Shown here in pieces: positions 27,079 through 36,431 of a stretch of DNA of 64,000 bases. Position 1 is the stretch's first letter. Every line of letters starts with the position of its first letter. Under the pieces are notes generated by a model. The model did no database searches, was not told the DNA's origin, and saw nothing but the letters and a program-made list of their open reading frames with translations. The stretch comes from Streptomyces sp. SM10. Its GTDB lineage: Bacteria; Actinomycetota; Actinomycetes; Streptomycetales; Streptomycetaceae. The translations under genes and the position numbers were made by a program. The stretch is from contig NZ_NEUF01000184.1 of assembly GCF_002910915.1 (NCBI RefSeq), forward strand, positions 17,011 through 81,010, given 5' to 3'.

Positions 27079-28926
27079 TCACGTCCCGCCCGTGCGGGCC
27101 CCGTTGAGCTTGGCGTCCAAGGTGATCGCCGCGTCGATCAGGGCCAGGTGCGTGAACGCCTGCGGGAAATTGCCCAGCTGCCGCCCGGTGAGACCGATCT
27201 CCTCGGAGTACAGCCCCAGGTGGTTGGCGTAGGTGAGCATCTTCTCGAGCACCAGTCGGGCCTGGTCGGTGCGTCCGGCTCGCGCCAGGGCGTCGACGTA
27301 CATGAAGGTGCACAGGGAGAACGTTCCCTCGGAGCCACGCAACCCGTCGGGTGATGCCTCGGGGTTGTACCGGTAGACGAGGCTGTCGCTGACCAGCTCG
27401 TGCTCCATGGCGTCCAGCGTGGACCTCCACATCGGATCATCGGGGGTGATGAAGCCGACCGTCGGCATGCGCAGCAGCGACGAGTCGAGCACATCGTCGT
27501 CGTAGTGCTGGACGAAGGCCTGCTTCCGCGGGTCCCATCCCCGGTCGAGCACCTGCGTGTAGATCTCGTCACGCGCCTCCACCCAGCGACCGCGGGCGGC
27601 GGGGCGGCCGTCGTCGTAGGCGATCCGAACAGCACGGTCGAAGGCGACCCAGGACATCACCCGGCCGTAGGTGAAGTCCTTCCGCCCGCCGCGGGTCTCC
27701 CACAGCCCTTCTCCGGGCTGGTCCCAGTGGTCCACCAGCCAGTCGAGAAGCGTGTGCAGCGCGGTCCAGCCCCTGTGGTCGAGGTGCATGCCGTGCTGGT
27801 GGGCGAAGTAGATGCTGTCGAGTGCCTCGCCGTAGATGTCCAGTTGCCGCTGGGTCGCCGCTCCGTTGCCGATGCGGACCGGTGCGGAGCCGCAGTAGCC
27901 CTCCCAGTGCTCCAAGGCCTCCTCGACCATGTCGGACGAGCCGTCGACGCGGTACATGATGTTCAACGGCCCCGCGCCGTCACCCCGGCCGGCCTCTTCC
28001 TTCACGCGATCGTGCAGCCAGCCGTTGAACGCCGCCGCCTCTTCCCTGAATCCCATGCCCAGCAAGGCGTACACCGAGAACGACGCGTCACGGATCCAGG
28101 TGAACCGGTAGTCCCAGTTGCGCTCTCCCCCCAGCTGTTCGGGCAGAGCAGCCGTGGGGGCGGCGACCAGGGCGCCCGTCGGTGCGTACGTCATGAGCTT
28201 CAGAGTCACGGCCGAGCGCTCCACCGCCTCCCGCCAACGGCCCGTGTAGGTGGACTGCCCCAGCCAGGAGCGCCAGAAGAGGGCCGTCTCGTCGAAGAGC
28301 TGCTCGAACTCCGCTCCTCGGACCTCGTGCGGCGGCCCGCCGGGGGACGACTCGAGGACCAGCCCGCGCTGCTGCCCCGCTCGAAGGGCCAGGGTGAAAC
28401 GCAGGTCGTCGTCACCGGAGAGAGCGGTCAGCAGCCGCTCGTCCTGAGGCTCACGGACGGCATGGACGGCGAGGTCCATGTCCTGCGAGGTGAACAAGGC
28501 TCCCTGCTGGGTGATGTGCAGCTCATGCGGCTTACGGCCGTAGTCGAAGCGCGGAGCGATCTCGCCCTCGAACGTCATGCTCCCCCGGACACAGCGCAGC
28601 ATGCGGACCAGACGGTGCCGGTCGGTCGCCGTCGTGCCGGTCACCGGCATGAAATCGACCACCTCACCGGCCCCGGCCTCGGTCATGAATCGCGTCACCA
28701 GCACGGCGGTGTCCGGGTGGTAGAGCTGCTTGGTGGTGTACGTGTCCGCGACCGGCCTGACCGTGAAGTGGCCGCCCTTCCGCCGGTCGAGCAGAGCGCC
28801 GAAGACGCTGGGCGAGTCGAAGCGCGGGCAGCAGAACCAGTCGATGGTCGCATCGGTCGTCACAAGTGCGGCGGTCTGCAGATCGCCGATCAGACCGTGG
28901 TTCTCGATGAGGGGATAATCGTCCAC
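27079..28926 (-). CDS. GH15 glycoside hydrolase (glucoamylase/trehalase type)
   Basis: Cytoplasmic inverting alpha-glucosidase of family GH15. Actinobacterial members of this architecture include trehalases as well as glucan glucohydrolases, so trehalose or a malto-oligosaccharide is the likely substrate. The 615-residue protein has an N-terminal beta-sandwich starting YPLIENHGLIGDLQTAAL and IDWFCCPRFDSPSVF. The alpha/alpha barrel follows with YRFTWIRDASFSVYAL, the catalytic acid in GEGLWETRGG and the catalytic base in GSEGTFSLCTF. No signal peptide is present. It is divergent from gadB. A stress-island neighbourhood fits trehalose or glycogen turnover, but this is inference. Confidence 0.93.
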   Translation of the reverse strand: MDDYPLIENHGLIGDLQTAALVTTDATIDWFCCPRFDSPSVFGALLDRRKGGHFTVRPVADTYTTKQLYHPDTAVLVTRFMTEAGAGEVVDFMPVTGTTATDRHRLVRMLRCVRGSMTFEGEIAPRFDYGRKPHELHITQQGALFTSQDMDLAVHAVREPQDERLLTALSGDDDLRFTLALRAGQQRGLVLESSPGGPPHEVRGAEFEQLFDETALFWRSWLGQSTYTGRWREAVERSAVTLKLMTYAPTGALVAAPTAALPEQLGGERNWDYRFTWIRDASFSVYALLGMGFREEAAAFNGWLHDRVKEEAGRGDGAGPLNIMYRVDGSSDMVEEALEHWEGYCGSAPVRIGNGAATQRQLDIYGEALDSIYFAHQHGMHLDHRGWTALHTLLDWLVDHWDQPGEGLWETRGGRKDFTYGRVMSWVAFDRAVRIAYDDGRPAARGRWVEARDEIYTQVLDRGWDPRKQAFVQHYDDDVLDSSLLRMPTVGFITPDDPMWRSTLDAMEHELVSDSLVYRYNPEASPDGLRGSEGTFSLCTFMYVDALARAGRTDQARLVLEKMLTYANHLGLYSEEIGLTGRQLGNFPQAFTHLALIDAAITLDAKLNGARTGGT

Positions 28927-29277
28927 TTCAAGCCCCTTTCGACCTCGAACGACCAGCGTAGGTCAGCGACGGCGCCTCGTCCTGGCGAGGTGGTGACGCG
29001 AGGTGGCGAGGGGGCGCGACGTTCTCCGCCACCACGGGCGGCCCGCGGCAGCGGTCTGTTCCGCGCATGCTCGGGGGCGAACACCGACGAGTCGGGAGCC
29101 GGGTGTCCACGGCACCCCGTTCCGCGCCTCCGGCGGGTCCCTGCTCCGGCCTTCTCACGGGTCGACGTTCCTGTGCGAGAAGCAGCGGTACGAGACCTCA
29201 CCCCTCACCGGGACCGGCGCCCTGTGCCCCGGCGTGTCCCTCCCGGGGCCAGCGAGGAAACTGTTTGAATCCGTCGC
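28927..29277. other. Divergent intergenic region GH15 / gadB
   Basis: 351 bases that must hold promoters for both flanking genes. Nothing coding is supported; frames are short and Arg/Ser/Pro-rich. A GAGGAAAC sequence about 20 bases before the gadB start is rather far for a ribosome site. I see no convincing -35/-10 pair. Confidence 0.45.
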
Positions 29278-30642
29278 ATGACTATGCGCGACGACGCGGC
29301 CCTCTTCGGCAACCGGTTTCTGACCGCGCCCGCCCCCTCGGAGACCTTCCCCGAGAAGGGCATGGCCGCGACGGACGCAATGAGGCTGGTGGACGTCGAT
29401 CTGGCCATGGAGGGCGACCCCCAGCGCAACCTCGCGACGTTCGTGACCACGTGGATGGAGCCCGAGGCGCAGCGACTCATCGCCGAGAACCTCCACCGCA
29501 ATTTCATCGACCACGCGGAGTACCCCATTTCCGCCGAGATCGAGCAGCGTTGCGTGCGCATGCTCGCCGATCTCTTCCACGCGCCGGGAAAGACGACCGG
29601 CTGCCGGACCCAGGGCTCTTCCGAGGCGATCATGCTCGGTGCGCTGTCACTGAAGTGGAAATGGCGCGAACGCCGCCGAGCGGCCAACCTGTCGATGGAC
29701 AGGCCGAATCTGGTCTTCGGCGGGGACGTCCACGTCGTGTGGGAGAAGTTCTGCCGCTATTTCGACGTCGAGCCGCGGATCGTGCCCCTTTCGGAGGGCA
29801 AGTACACGATCGGCCCTGAGGATGTGGAACCCCACCTCGACGAGAACACGATCGGCGTCGTCGCCGTGCTCGGCACCACCTTCACCGGACACAAGGACGA
29901 TGTCGTCGGGATCGACAAGCTCCTGCGGGAGGTCCGCAAGGAGCGGGACCTCGACATCCCGATCCACGTCGACGCCGCCAGCGGCGGCTTCGTGTGGCCG
30001 TTCCTCTACCCGGACTCGAAGTGGGACTTCCGGCTCGAGCAGGTCCGCTCCATCAACGTCTCGGGGCACAAGTACGGCTTGGTCTACCCCGGCGTCGGCT
30101 GGCTGGTCTTCCGTGAGGAGTCGGACCTCGCCAAGGACCTCGTGTTCTACGAGAACTACTTGGGCAAGACGGACGCGACGTTCACCCTGAACTTCTCGAC
30201 CGGTTCGGCCATGGTGCTCGCGCAGTACTACAACTTCGTGCGTCTCGGTCGCCAGGGCTACACCTACGTCATGAAGATCATGCAGGAGAACGCCCACGCG
30301 CTGGCGGACAACCTGCGGAGCAGCGGCCGCTTCGAAGTGATCGGCAGCGAGGCCGAGCAGCTGCCCCTTGTCGCCTTCCGGCTCGCCGGCAAGCACTCCT
30401 ACGACGAGTCCGACGTCGCCTGGCAACTTTCGGCCGAGCGCGGCTGGATGGTTCCGGCGTACACCCTCCCGCCCGAGGCGGAGAGTGTGAAGATCATGCG
30501 TGCCCTGGTCAAGGAGACCCTGAGCCGCGAGCAGATCCATCGCCTGAGCCAGGACATCACCGACGCGTGCCGCACCTTGGACGACAAGGGTTCGACCCAC
30601 GGCGTCGAGCGGGCCCAGGTCAAGCGCGGGACAGGTTACTGA
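29278..30642 (+). CDS. gadB: Glutamate decarboxylase
   Basis: PLP enzyme converting L-glutamate to gamma-aminobutyrate and CO2, consuming a cytoplasmic proton; in many bacteria it protects against acid. The 454-residue length fits bacterial GadB. Landmarks are the N-terminal AEYPISAEIEQRCVRMLADLF, GCRTQGSSEAIMLGALSLKW, IHVDAASGGFVWPFLYP and the PLP lysine in SINVSGHKYGLVYPG. No GABA/glutamate antiporter gene is adjacent. Two nearby ATG codons (29278 and 29284) are possible starts. Confidence 0.95.
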   Translation: MTMRDDAALFGNRFLTAPAPSETFPEKGMAATDAMRLVDVDLAMEGDPQRNLATFVTTWMEPEAQRLIAENLHRNFIDHAEYPISAEIEQRCVRMLADLFHAPGKTTGCRTQGSSEAIMLGALSLKWKWRERRRAANLSMDRPNLVFGGDVHVVWEKFCRYFDVEPRIVPLSEGKYTIGPEDVEPHLDENTIGVVAVLGTTFTGHKDDVVGIDKLLREVRKERDLDIPIHVDAASGGFVWPFLYPDSKWDFRLEQVRSINVSGHKYGLVYPGVGWLVFREESDLAKDLVFYENYLGKTDATFTLNFSTGSAMVLAQYYNFVRLGRQGYTYVMKIMQENAHALADNLRSSGRFEVIGSEAEQLPLVAFRLAGKHSYDESDVAWQLSAERGWMVPAYTLPPEAESVKIMRALVKETLSREQIHRLSQDITDACRTLDDKGSTHGVERAQVKRGTGY

Positions 30643-30900
30643 CCTCCCGGATCACGCCAGCAGCCTGTCGCTCCATGAACGACCGCGATTCCCTCGCCCC
30701 GGCGCCGCCGCGCCGTCCCGGTGACCGGCCAGGTCAGACCCCGCCTCCCACGCCCTGGCTGTCGGCCGTCCGCGCGACGGCGCCACGCGGCAGGTCCGAC
30801 TCCGCCCGGACCCACGGATGGTGGGTGGGCGGCAGGGTTTCGAGCAGCGCGTCGAGCGACGCCCGTAGCCGTCGGCAGACCTGTACGGATGCTGCCCCGT

Positions 30901-31081
30901 AGTGAGCTTGCGCAGGTTGAGCCCGTGACCGGCGTCGTAGAGGATCACCGCCACGGACATCGACACGAGGACATCGAAGTTCCGGCCCATCAGCTCGTCC
31001 GGGCTTGCTCGCCAGGATCTGTGATCGCGCGGTGAGGATCGGGGTCAGCGCGATCCCGAGGTAGATCTCGTCGTCTGTGAC
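30901..31081 (-). pseudogene. Decayed cation/proton antiporter gene (N-terminal fragments)
   Basis: Two fragments in different frames match the start of NhaP-type cation/proton antiporters: TDDEIYLGIALTPILTARSQILAS (31081-31004), then PDELMGRNFDVLVSMSVAVI and LYDAGHGLNLRKLT (31002-30901). In intact proteins about 25-30 residues (a membrane helix) lie between them. Here they are deleted and the frame is shifted, and the remainder of the gene is gone. The bases 30643-30900 between gadB and the fragment hold no supported gene. It lies downstream of cydB on the same strand and was probably once part of that operon. Confidence 0.65.
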
Positions 31082-31136
31082 AGCGGCTCCCTCCGGCTGA
31101 GCCCTGACGTCGTGGGTGGTGTACCGGGGCTGGCCA

Positions 31137-32195
31137 TCAGGTGGTGCCCGCCTCGCCACCGCCTCCAGGATCGCCGCCTCGTCGCAGGTCGGCCTCGGTG
31201 AGTTCTTCGAGATCGCCCCTGGTGTCGAGCCAGTACAGAAGGACGACGGCCGGTACGACGACCACCAGGGCGACGAGGGTGACGAAGGCCAGCCAGGTGA
31301 GCGTGGCCGACGCCCCGGCGCCCTCGGCGACGGTCATCGATTCCGGCAGGAGGTAGGGACGCTGAGCCAGGCCCCAGGCGATGACCGCGCAGGCGACGGC
31401 GACGGCCGCGAAGGCGCGGGCCCAGCCGCCCGGTCCCCGGGTGAGCAGCCACGCCGCGGCGAGAGAAGCCGCTCCGGCGGCGAGGCCGAAGGCCAGCCCC
31501 GCCCCATGGGTGAGCCCGTGCCACACGTGCGGGGCGTCCTGGCTGGTGACGAAGAGGGTGATCACCACGAGCACCACGAGCGCGGTGAGGCTCAGCAGCC
31601 CGCGCCGCCGGAAGTAGGGGATCAGGTCGGGTGCGTCGAAGCGGCGGGCATCACCCGCCAGGAAGACCGCGCCCAGGAAGGCCGTCGCCGCGACGGCGAG
31701 CAGGCCGAACACGATCGAGGTGGGGTTGGCCCAGGCGTCCGCCGACGCCTCCGTGCCGAGCCTCACCCGGCCTGAGGCGACTCCCCCCGCGGCGGTGCCG
31801 AGGAAGAACGGCGTCACGAGCGAGGCCACTGCGAACACGGCACCGTAGAGCCGCCGGCCGGCGATGCGGCGTGCGACCTTGCGGAAGGCGAAGCCGGCGC
31901 CGCGCAGGACGAGGCCCACGGCGGCCAGCGCCAGTGGCAGCCACATCGCGGAGAACACGGCCTGGAAGAGAGTGGGGAAGCCGGTCCACATGATGACGAA
32001 GACGAAGATCAACCAGACGTTGTTGACCTCCCACACGGGGGCCATCGCGTGATCGATGAGCCACCGCGGACGCCTGCCGCGTTCGGTACCCCCCGCCATC
32101 AGGTCCCAGAAGCCCGCCCCGTAGTCGGTGCCGCCCGCGCAGGTGTACGCGGCGATGGCCAGCAGCAGTACTACTGCCATCAGGTCCGCCGTCAC
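31137..32195 (-). CDS. cydB: Cytochrome bd ubiquinol/menaquinol oxidase subunit II
   Basis: Membrane subunit of the high-affinity terminal oxidase that reduces oxygen to water at low oxygen tension. The 352-residue protein has about eight or nine helices. It starts MTADLMAVVLLLAIAAYTCA and contains GTDYGAGFWDLMAGG and WLIDHAMAPVWEVNNVWLIF, typical of CydB. The C-terminal tail is acidic then Gly-rich. It overlaps the cydA stop by 4 bases, so the two subunits are translationally coupled. No cydDC ABC genes follow; a broken antiporter is next. Confidence 0.95.
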   Translation of the reverse strand: MTADLMAVVLLLAIAAYTCAGGTDYGAGFWDLMAGGTERGRRPRWLIDHAMAPVWEVNNVWLIFVFVIMWTGFPTLFQAVFSAMWLPLALAAVGLVLRGAGFAFRKVARRIAGRRLYGAVFAVASLVTPFFLGTAAGGVASGRVRLGTEASADAWANPTSIVFGLLAVAATAFLGAVFLAGDARRFDAPDLIPYFRRRGLLSLTALVVLVVITLFVTSQDAPHVWHGLTHGAGLAFGLAAGAASLAAAWLLTRGPGGWARAFAAVAVACAVIAWGLAQRPYLLPESMTVAEGAGASATLTWLAFVTLVALVVVVPAVVLLYWLDTRGDLEELTEADLRRGGDPGGGGEAGTT

Positions 32196-33661
32196 GGCTG
32201 GTCGCCCTGGGGCGGGGCCGCCGCACCGCCGTCACCCGCCCGGACAGCCGCCCGGGGGCCGTACGGGCTGTCCGACTCCGGCGGGTCCGCCGGGGGCCCG
32301 GAATCCCGCTCCTCGTCGGCGAGCCGCCAGCGGGTGCGCAGCTTGAGCAGCACCGCCAGGAGCGAGCCGAAGATGAACAGGTACACGACGATCACCAGGC
32401 CGAGCATGATCCACAGGGTGGACGAGTGCGTCGCCGTTACGGCCTCGGAGACCCGCATGTTCTGGTAGACGATCCAGGGCTGGCGTCCCACCTCGGTCGC
32501 GATCCAGCCGCATTCGACAGCCACCACCGAAGCCGGACCGGCACAGGCCGCGCCGCGGTAGAACCATCTGGACCCGGGAAGCCTGCGGTGCCGCAACCAG
32601 ACCAGCCCGTACCAGAGCGCGAGGAGCACCAGGGCGGAGCCGATGAGGACCATGATGTCGAAGGCCCAGTGTGCGATCGTCGCCTGAACGGCTGTCGGCC
32701 GTTGGTCCGGCGGGACGGAGGTCAGCCCTACGACCTTCGTGTTCGGGCTGAAGCCGGCCAGGAGGGAGTCGAGGAGCGGGACCTTGACACCGCCTGAGAC
32801 GGAACCGTCGGAGTGCAGGCGGCCGAACAGGTATTCCGGTACGCGGGTGTCGGTCTTCCAGACGATCTCCATGGCCGCGAACTTGACCGGCTGCTTGTGG
32901 AACACCGACCGGGCGATGGCGTCGCCGAGGACGAACTGCACCGGGGTCGCCACCGCGGCGATGGTGAAGGGAACCGTGAAGCCGAGCCGGTGGTACCGGT
33001 CCCGGCGCCCCCTCAGCCGGCCGACCGCGTAGACGCCGGCCACCATGTAGCCCGCGGTCAGCAGCATGGCCACGACGAAGTGCCAGTACTGCGGCCCGAA
33101 CATCGGCGTGAAGATCGCCTCCCAGACGTCCACGTCCGTCGGATTGCCGAAGGTGTCGAGGGAGAAGCCCTGCGGTGTGTTCATCCAGGAATTGGCCGCC
33201 AGGATGCCGAACGCCCCCAGCAGCGCCGCGGCCGGAAGCGGCAGGCCGAGCAGGAAGTGTGTCCGGGGCTTCAGCCGTCGCCATCCGTAGAGGTAGATGG
33301 CGATGAGGACCGCTTCGAGGAAGAACGCCCAGGCCTCGACCCCGAAGCCGATTCCGAAGACGTCGCCCCACCGGCCCATCAGGCCCGGCCAGAGCAGACC
33401 GAACTCGAAGGAGAGCACGGTGCCGGTGACGACCCCGACGGCGAACTGGACGGCCATGACCGCCGACCATCGCCGTGCCAGCAGGAGGGCGGTCGCGTCC
33501 TTGTGGCGCAGCCCGCGGTAGTGCATGACCAGGGTGATCAGAGGCAGGGCCACGCCCAGCGGGACCAGGATGATGTGGGAGGCCAGGGTGAAGGCCATGA
33601 GTTCTCTGGCCGGCAGGAGTTGATCCGGAGCACTGGCCAGCAGGTGGACCGAGGGGTGCAT
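32192..33661 (-). CDS. cydA: Cytochrome bd oxidase subunit I
   Basis: Quinol-oxidising, haem-carrying subunit of cytochrome bd. 489 residues. The start MHPSVHLLASAPDQLLPARE precedes FTLASHIILVPLGVALPL with the haem-ligand His. The conserved GRQPWIVYQNMRVSEAVT near residue 400 is the CydA signature, and SWMNTPQGF lies in the first half. The quinol (Q) loop between helices six and seven is short, as in actinobacteria. The C-terminal 40 residues are acidic and hydrophilic. It follows an SDR gene by 34 bases on the same strand. No Rex-like operator was found upstream. Confidence 0.95.
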   Translation of the reverse strand: MHPSVHLLASAPDQLLPARELMAFTLASHIILVPLGVALPLITLVMHYRGLRHKDATALLLARRWSAVMAVQFAVGVVTGTVLSFEFGLLWPGLMGRWGDVFGIGFGVEAWAFFLEAVLIAIYLYGWRRLKPRTHFLLGLPLPAAALLGAFGILAANSWMNTPQGFSLDTFGNPTDVDVWEAIFTPMFGPQYWHFVVAMLLTAGYMVAGVYAVGRLRGRRDRYHRLGFTVPFTIAAVATPVQFVLGDAIARSVFHKQPVKFAAMEIVWKTDTRVPEYLFGRLHSDGSVSGGVKVPLLDSLLAGFSPNTKVVGLTSVPPDQRPTAVQATIAHWAFDIMVLIGSALVLLALWYGLVWLRHRRLPGSRWFYRGAACAGPASVVAVECGWIATEVGRQPWIVYQNMRVSEAVTATHSSTLWIMLGLVIVVYLFIFGSLLAVLLKLRTRWRLADEERDSGPPADPPESDSPYGPRAAVRAGDGGAAAPPQGDQP

Positions 33662-33695
33662 GACCGCCTTCGCTGTTCGGGTCCCGCGGAAGAGG

Positions 33696-34535
33696 TCAGC
33701 CGCCGGTCGCGAAGCCGGGGAAGAGCGTCATCCCGCCGTCGACGTAGAGAGTCGTCCCCACGACGTAGTCCATGAGGTCGGACGCGAGCAGGACGACGGC
33801 GTGGGCGATGTCCTCGGGGTCGCCGATCCGGTCGTAGGGGATCAGTCGCAGGAGATCCTCCCGGGCCGCCGGGGTCTCCCAGGCGCTGCGGTTGATGGGA
33901 GTCCTGATCGCACCGGGGGCGACAGCGTTCACCCTGATCTTCTCCGGCGCGAGCTCCTGGGCCAGGGTCTGCATCATCATCTGCACGCCTCCCTTGGAGG
34001 AGGCGTAGTTCACGTGCCCGGCCCAGGGGATGAGCTGGTGCACCGAACTCATGCAGATGATCTTCCCGGCCGCCCGGGACACCTCCGGGACCACCCCGCG
34101 CCTGCGGAACTCCTTCGCCGCCTCCCGCGCGCACAGGAACTGGCCCGTGAGGTTGACGTCGAGCACCTTCTGCCACTGGGCGAGAGTCATGTCGGTGAAC
34201 CTGGCGTCACGCTGCATACCGGCGTTCGCGACCAGGATGTCGAGGGTCCCGAAATCCTGGACCGCCCGGTCGACCATCGCGGTCACCTGGGTCTCCTGCG
34301 ACACGTCCGCCTCGTAGGCCACCGCACGCACCCCGAACGACGTGATCTCCTCGACCACGTGCTCGGCGGCGTCCCGGCCGCTCACGTAGTTCACCGCCAC
34401 ATCGGCGCCCGCCCGGCCCAGCGCGATGGCCGTACCCTTCCCGATGCCCGAATTGGCGCCGGTCACCAGCGCCGTCTGGCCCTTCAGCAAGTCGGCGGGC
34501 ACAGCACCCCGCACTGCCTCGACGTGGGAATTCAT
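33696..34535 (-). CDS. SDR family oxidoreductase (glucose dehydrogenase-like)
   Basis: Classical short-chain dehydrogenase/reductase, 279 residues, using NAD(P). The cofactor motif is TGANSGIGKGTAIALGRAG near residue 31; NAG is present in LVANAGMQRDARF; the active site has Ser in CMSSVHQ and the YxxxK motif in VNYASSKGG. The C-terminal GTTLYVDGGMTLFPGF is typical of glucose 1-dehydrogenase-like members. The substrate cannot be predicted. It lies 34 bases upstream of cydA and may be the first gene of that operon. About 20 extra N-terminal residues precede the Rossmann fold. Confidence 0.92.
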   Translation of the reverse strand: MNSHVEAVRGAVPADLLKGQTALVTGANSGIGKGTAIALGRAGADVAVNYVSGRDAAEHVVEEITSFGVRAVAYEADVSQETQVTAMVDRAVQDFGTLDILVANAGMQRDARFTDMTLAQWQKVLDVNLTGQFLCAREAAKEFRRRGVVPEVSRAAGKIICMSSVHQLIPWAGHVNYASSKGGVQMMMQTLAQELAPEKIRVNAVAPGAIRTPINRSAWETPAAREDLLRLIPYDRIGDPEDIAHAVVLLASDLMDYVVGTTLYVDGGMTLFPGFATGG

Positions 34536-34854
34536 GAGGCCCTGTCTCCTCGCTGCGCCGCTCCGGTCCGCCCGGCTGCTGCCCGGGAGGCGGGGATCAG
34601 GGAATCACCGGATGTGCGCGGCGGCAGCTCCGGCGGGCCGCTGTTGGGCCATCGGACGGAGCGGCTCCCCCCGATCGGCCCAGGCGTGGAGCTCCGCGTT
34701 CATGAGGACCGAGCCGTCCAGCGGGGTGCGGCCGTCCAACTGCGGATCCTGCCGGCGCAGCGGTCAGACAGCCTCCCCAGCCACGGCCGGCTGCCGCGGG
34801 ACAGCCGCGACCGCCGACGCCAGGTCGTCGAGGCGGCCGCGGGTCCTCACCTTC
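34536..34854. other. Intergenic region with a possible gene fragment
   Basis: 319 bases between the SDR start and the end of the C39 peptidase gene. On the minus strand, about 34605-34760 reads QLDGRTPLDGSVLMNAELHA then WADRGEPLRPMAQQ and stops, with coding-like third positions but no start or recognisable family; it may be a relic. The SDR promoter should also lie here. Confidence 0.3.
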
Positions 34855-36210
34855 TCAGGCCAGCCCGAGCGACCTCAGGACGCGTCGCTGACGCGCGCTC
34901 GGATCCGTCGGCCAGTAGAGGTAGCAGACCCCGCCCGTCCCGCTCCTGACCGCGCCGTTCGCGTCGTACCGCTTCGTGCGCAGCCAGATGTTCTCCCACT
35001 CGCGCCGGGCGTAGACATGGCGCACCGCGTCGTTGGAGGGAGACGCGGGGTCGTTGGCGATCACGTCGCCGGCGGCCGTGAAGCCGATGACTGTCATCAG
35101 GTGGCCCGACGTTCCGTAACCCGCCCCCGTCAGCTCGCCCTTGAGGAACGACTGTGACGTGATGACCGGGATACCCGCGTCGACCAGCTTCTCCACGTCG
35201 GCGAGCGAGCCGATCCGGGTGACCGCGCTGCTCATGTCCTTGTACGTCGCGGCGTAGGCGGCGTTGAAGGGCCAGTTGCCGCAGCCGTCGTACTGGTAGT
35301 CGAACGTGTAGCGGGCCGCGTGGCAGATCTGCGGGTCCGCGAGATCCGGCTTGACCCAGGCGAGGTCCTCGGCGCTCGGCTCGCGGCCCCAGTACTCGAT
35401 GATCATCTGGGAGGAGGTGGGGCTGCACCAGGCCTCGCCGCCGTTGTCGTACTCCGGGTACTCCCCCACGTGGACGTTCTGCGAGTAGCGGGGCACCGCG
35501 AGTTCCCTGGCGATGCCGGGCGTCGTGGCGGGCACGGTGAAGCGGTCGGGGATGTCCGAGGCCATGGCGCCGATCCGGTGGACCGTCGGCGTGAGGCGGG
35601 TGCCCGGGGTGCGGTGGAGGGTGAGCCTCAGGCGGTACGACACCAGGCGCAGCCCGCTCGCCGCGTCGTCCAGGGAGAGGGTGTCGGTCCAGACGGTGCT
35701 CCTGCCGTCGGTCTGGTCGTCCACCGAGGTCCGGCGGATGTCCGTGTCTCCGGCGGCCCAGCGGCCCATCACGTACCAGGGCGTGTCCGTCCCGTCCGAG
35801 TAGCTGCCGCGCAGCTCGATCTGGATCCAGGTGCCCTGCGGGGTGCGGGCGTTCCAGGAGGCGATCACCTCGGTGGCGGGTACGGCCGAGCGGTGGACCG
35901 GTGAGGTCCAGGTCGCGTACTCCCAGGTGCTGGTCGTGCCCGTGTGCGGGTCGGTGTAGTCGGTGGTGCCGGCGGGCGCGGAGATCACCAGGCCCGGCCG
36001 GCGTCCGGCGACGGCGCGGGTGCCGGACGACGAGCCGAAGCGCCAGTCGGCGTAGGTGGTCCAGAAACGGTTGTCCACGAGCGAGGCCCCCGCCGCGGCT
36101 GAGGGGGTACGGACGGGAGCGGCGCTCGCGGGGGAGGCGACGGTGCCTGCCCCGGCCGCTGCCGCGAGCGCGGCGGTGAGCACGGCCCTGCGTGAAGTCG
36201 GTCTGGTCAT
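34855..36210 (-). CDS. Secreted C39-like cysteine peptidase (Tat signal)
   Basis: Exported protein of 451 residues with a Tat-type signal (TSRRAVLTAALAAAAGAG, residues 4-21) and a beta-rich N-terminal domain (about 45-220) of unknown role. A C-terminal peptidase C39-like domain follows: ELAVPRYSQNVHVGEYPEYD, the catalytic Cys in GEAWCSPTSSQMIIEYWG, the His in GTSGHLMTVIGF and the Asp in VIANDPASPSNDAV. Such papain-like proteins of Streptomyces are secreted; targets are unknown. ATG at 36210 begins the signal peptide. It is divergent from the kinase gene, with about 220 bases between them. Confidence 0.9.
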   Translation of the reverse strand: MTRPTSRRAVLTAALAAAAGAGTVASPASAAPVRTPSAAAGASLVDNRFWTTYADWRFGSSSGTRAVAGRRPGLVISAPAGTTDYTDPHTGTTSTWEYATWTSPVHRSAVPATEVIASWNARTPQGTWIQIELRGSYSDGTDTPWYVMGRWAAGDTDIRRTSVDDQTDGRSTVWTDTLSLDDAASGLRLVSYRLRLTLHRTPGTRLTPTVHRIGAMASDIPDRFTVPATTPGIARELAVPRYSQNVHVGEYPEYDNGGEAWCSPTSSQMIIEYWGREPSAEDLAWVKPDLADPQICHAARYTFDYQYDGCGNWPFNAAYAATYKDMSSAVTRIGSLADVEKLVDAGIPVITSQSFLKGELTGAGYGTSGHLMTVIGFTAAGDVIANDPASPSNDAVRHVYARREWENIWLRTKRYDANGAVRSGTGGVCYLYWPTDPSARQRRVLRSLGLA

Positions 36211-36431
36211 GGTCGAGACCCCCGGTCGTTGAGCGGAATGGGGCTGCGGGTGCCGATCGGTGGGCCAACTATTGCGGGTCGAGGTGGCATCCGGCCAGTG
36301 ATTCGGCCCGCGCCGCGGCAGCAATATTGGTCTGGTCCACTGGCGTGACCTGCGCCGGAACGGGGAAGCGCGGAGGACGGGACCGGCGGGAGGCCAAAAC
36401 CGGACCCTCCGCGCTCTCGTAGGGTGGAGGC

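Noticed and set aside
27400..29268. Plus-strand frame of 622 codons
   Set aside because: Antisense to the GH15 gene, which carries all catalytic motifs.
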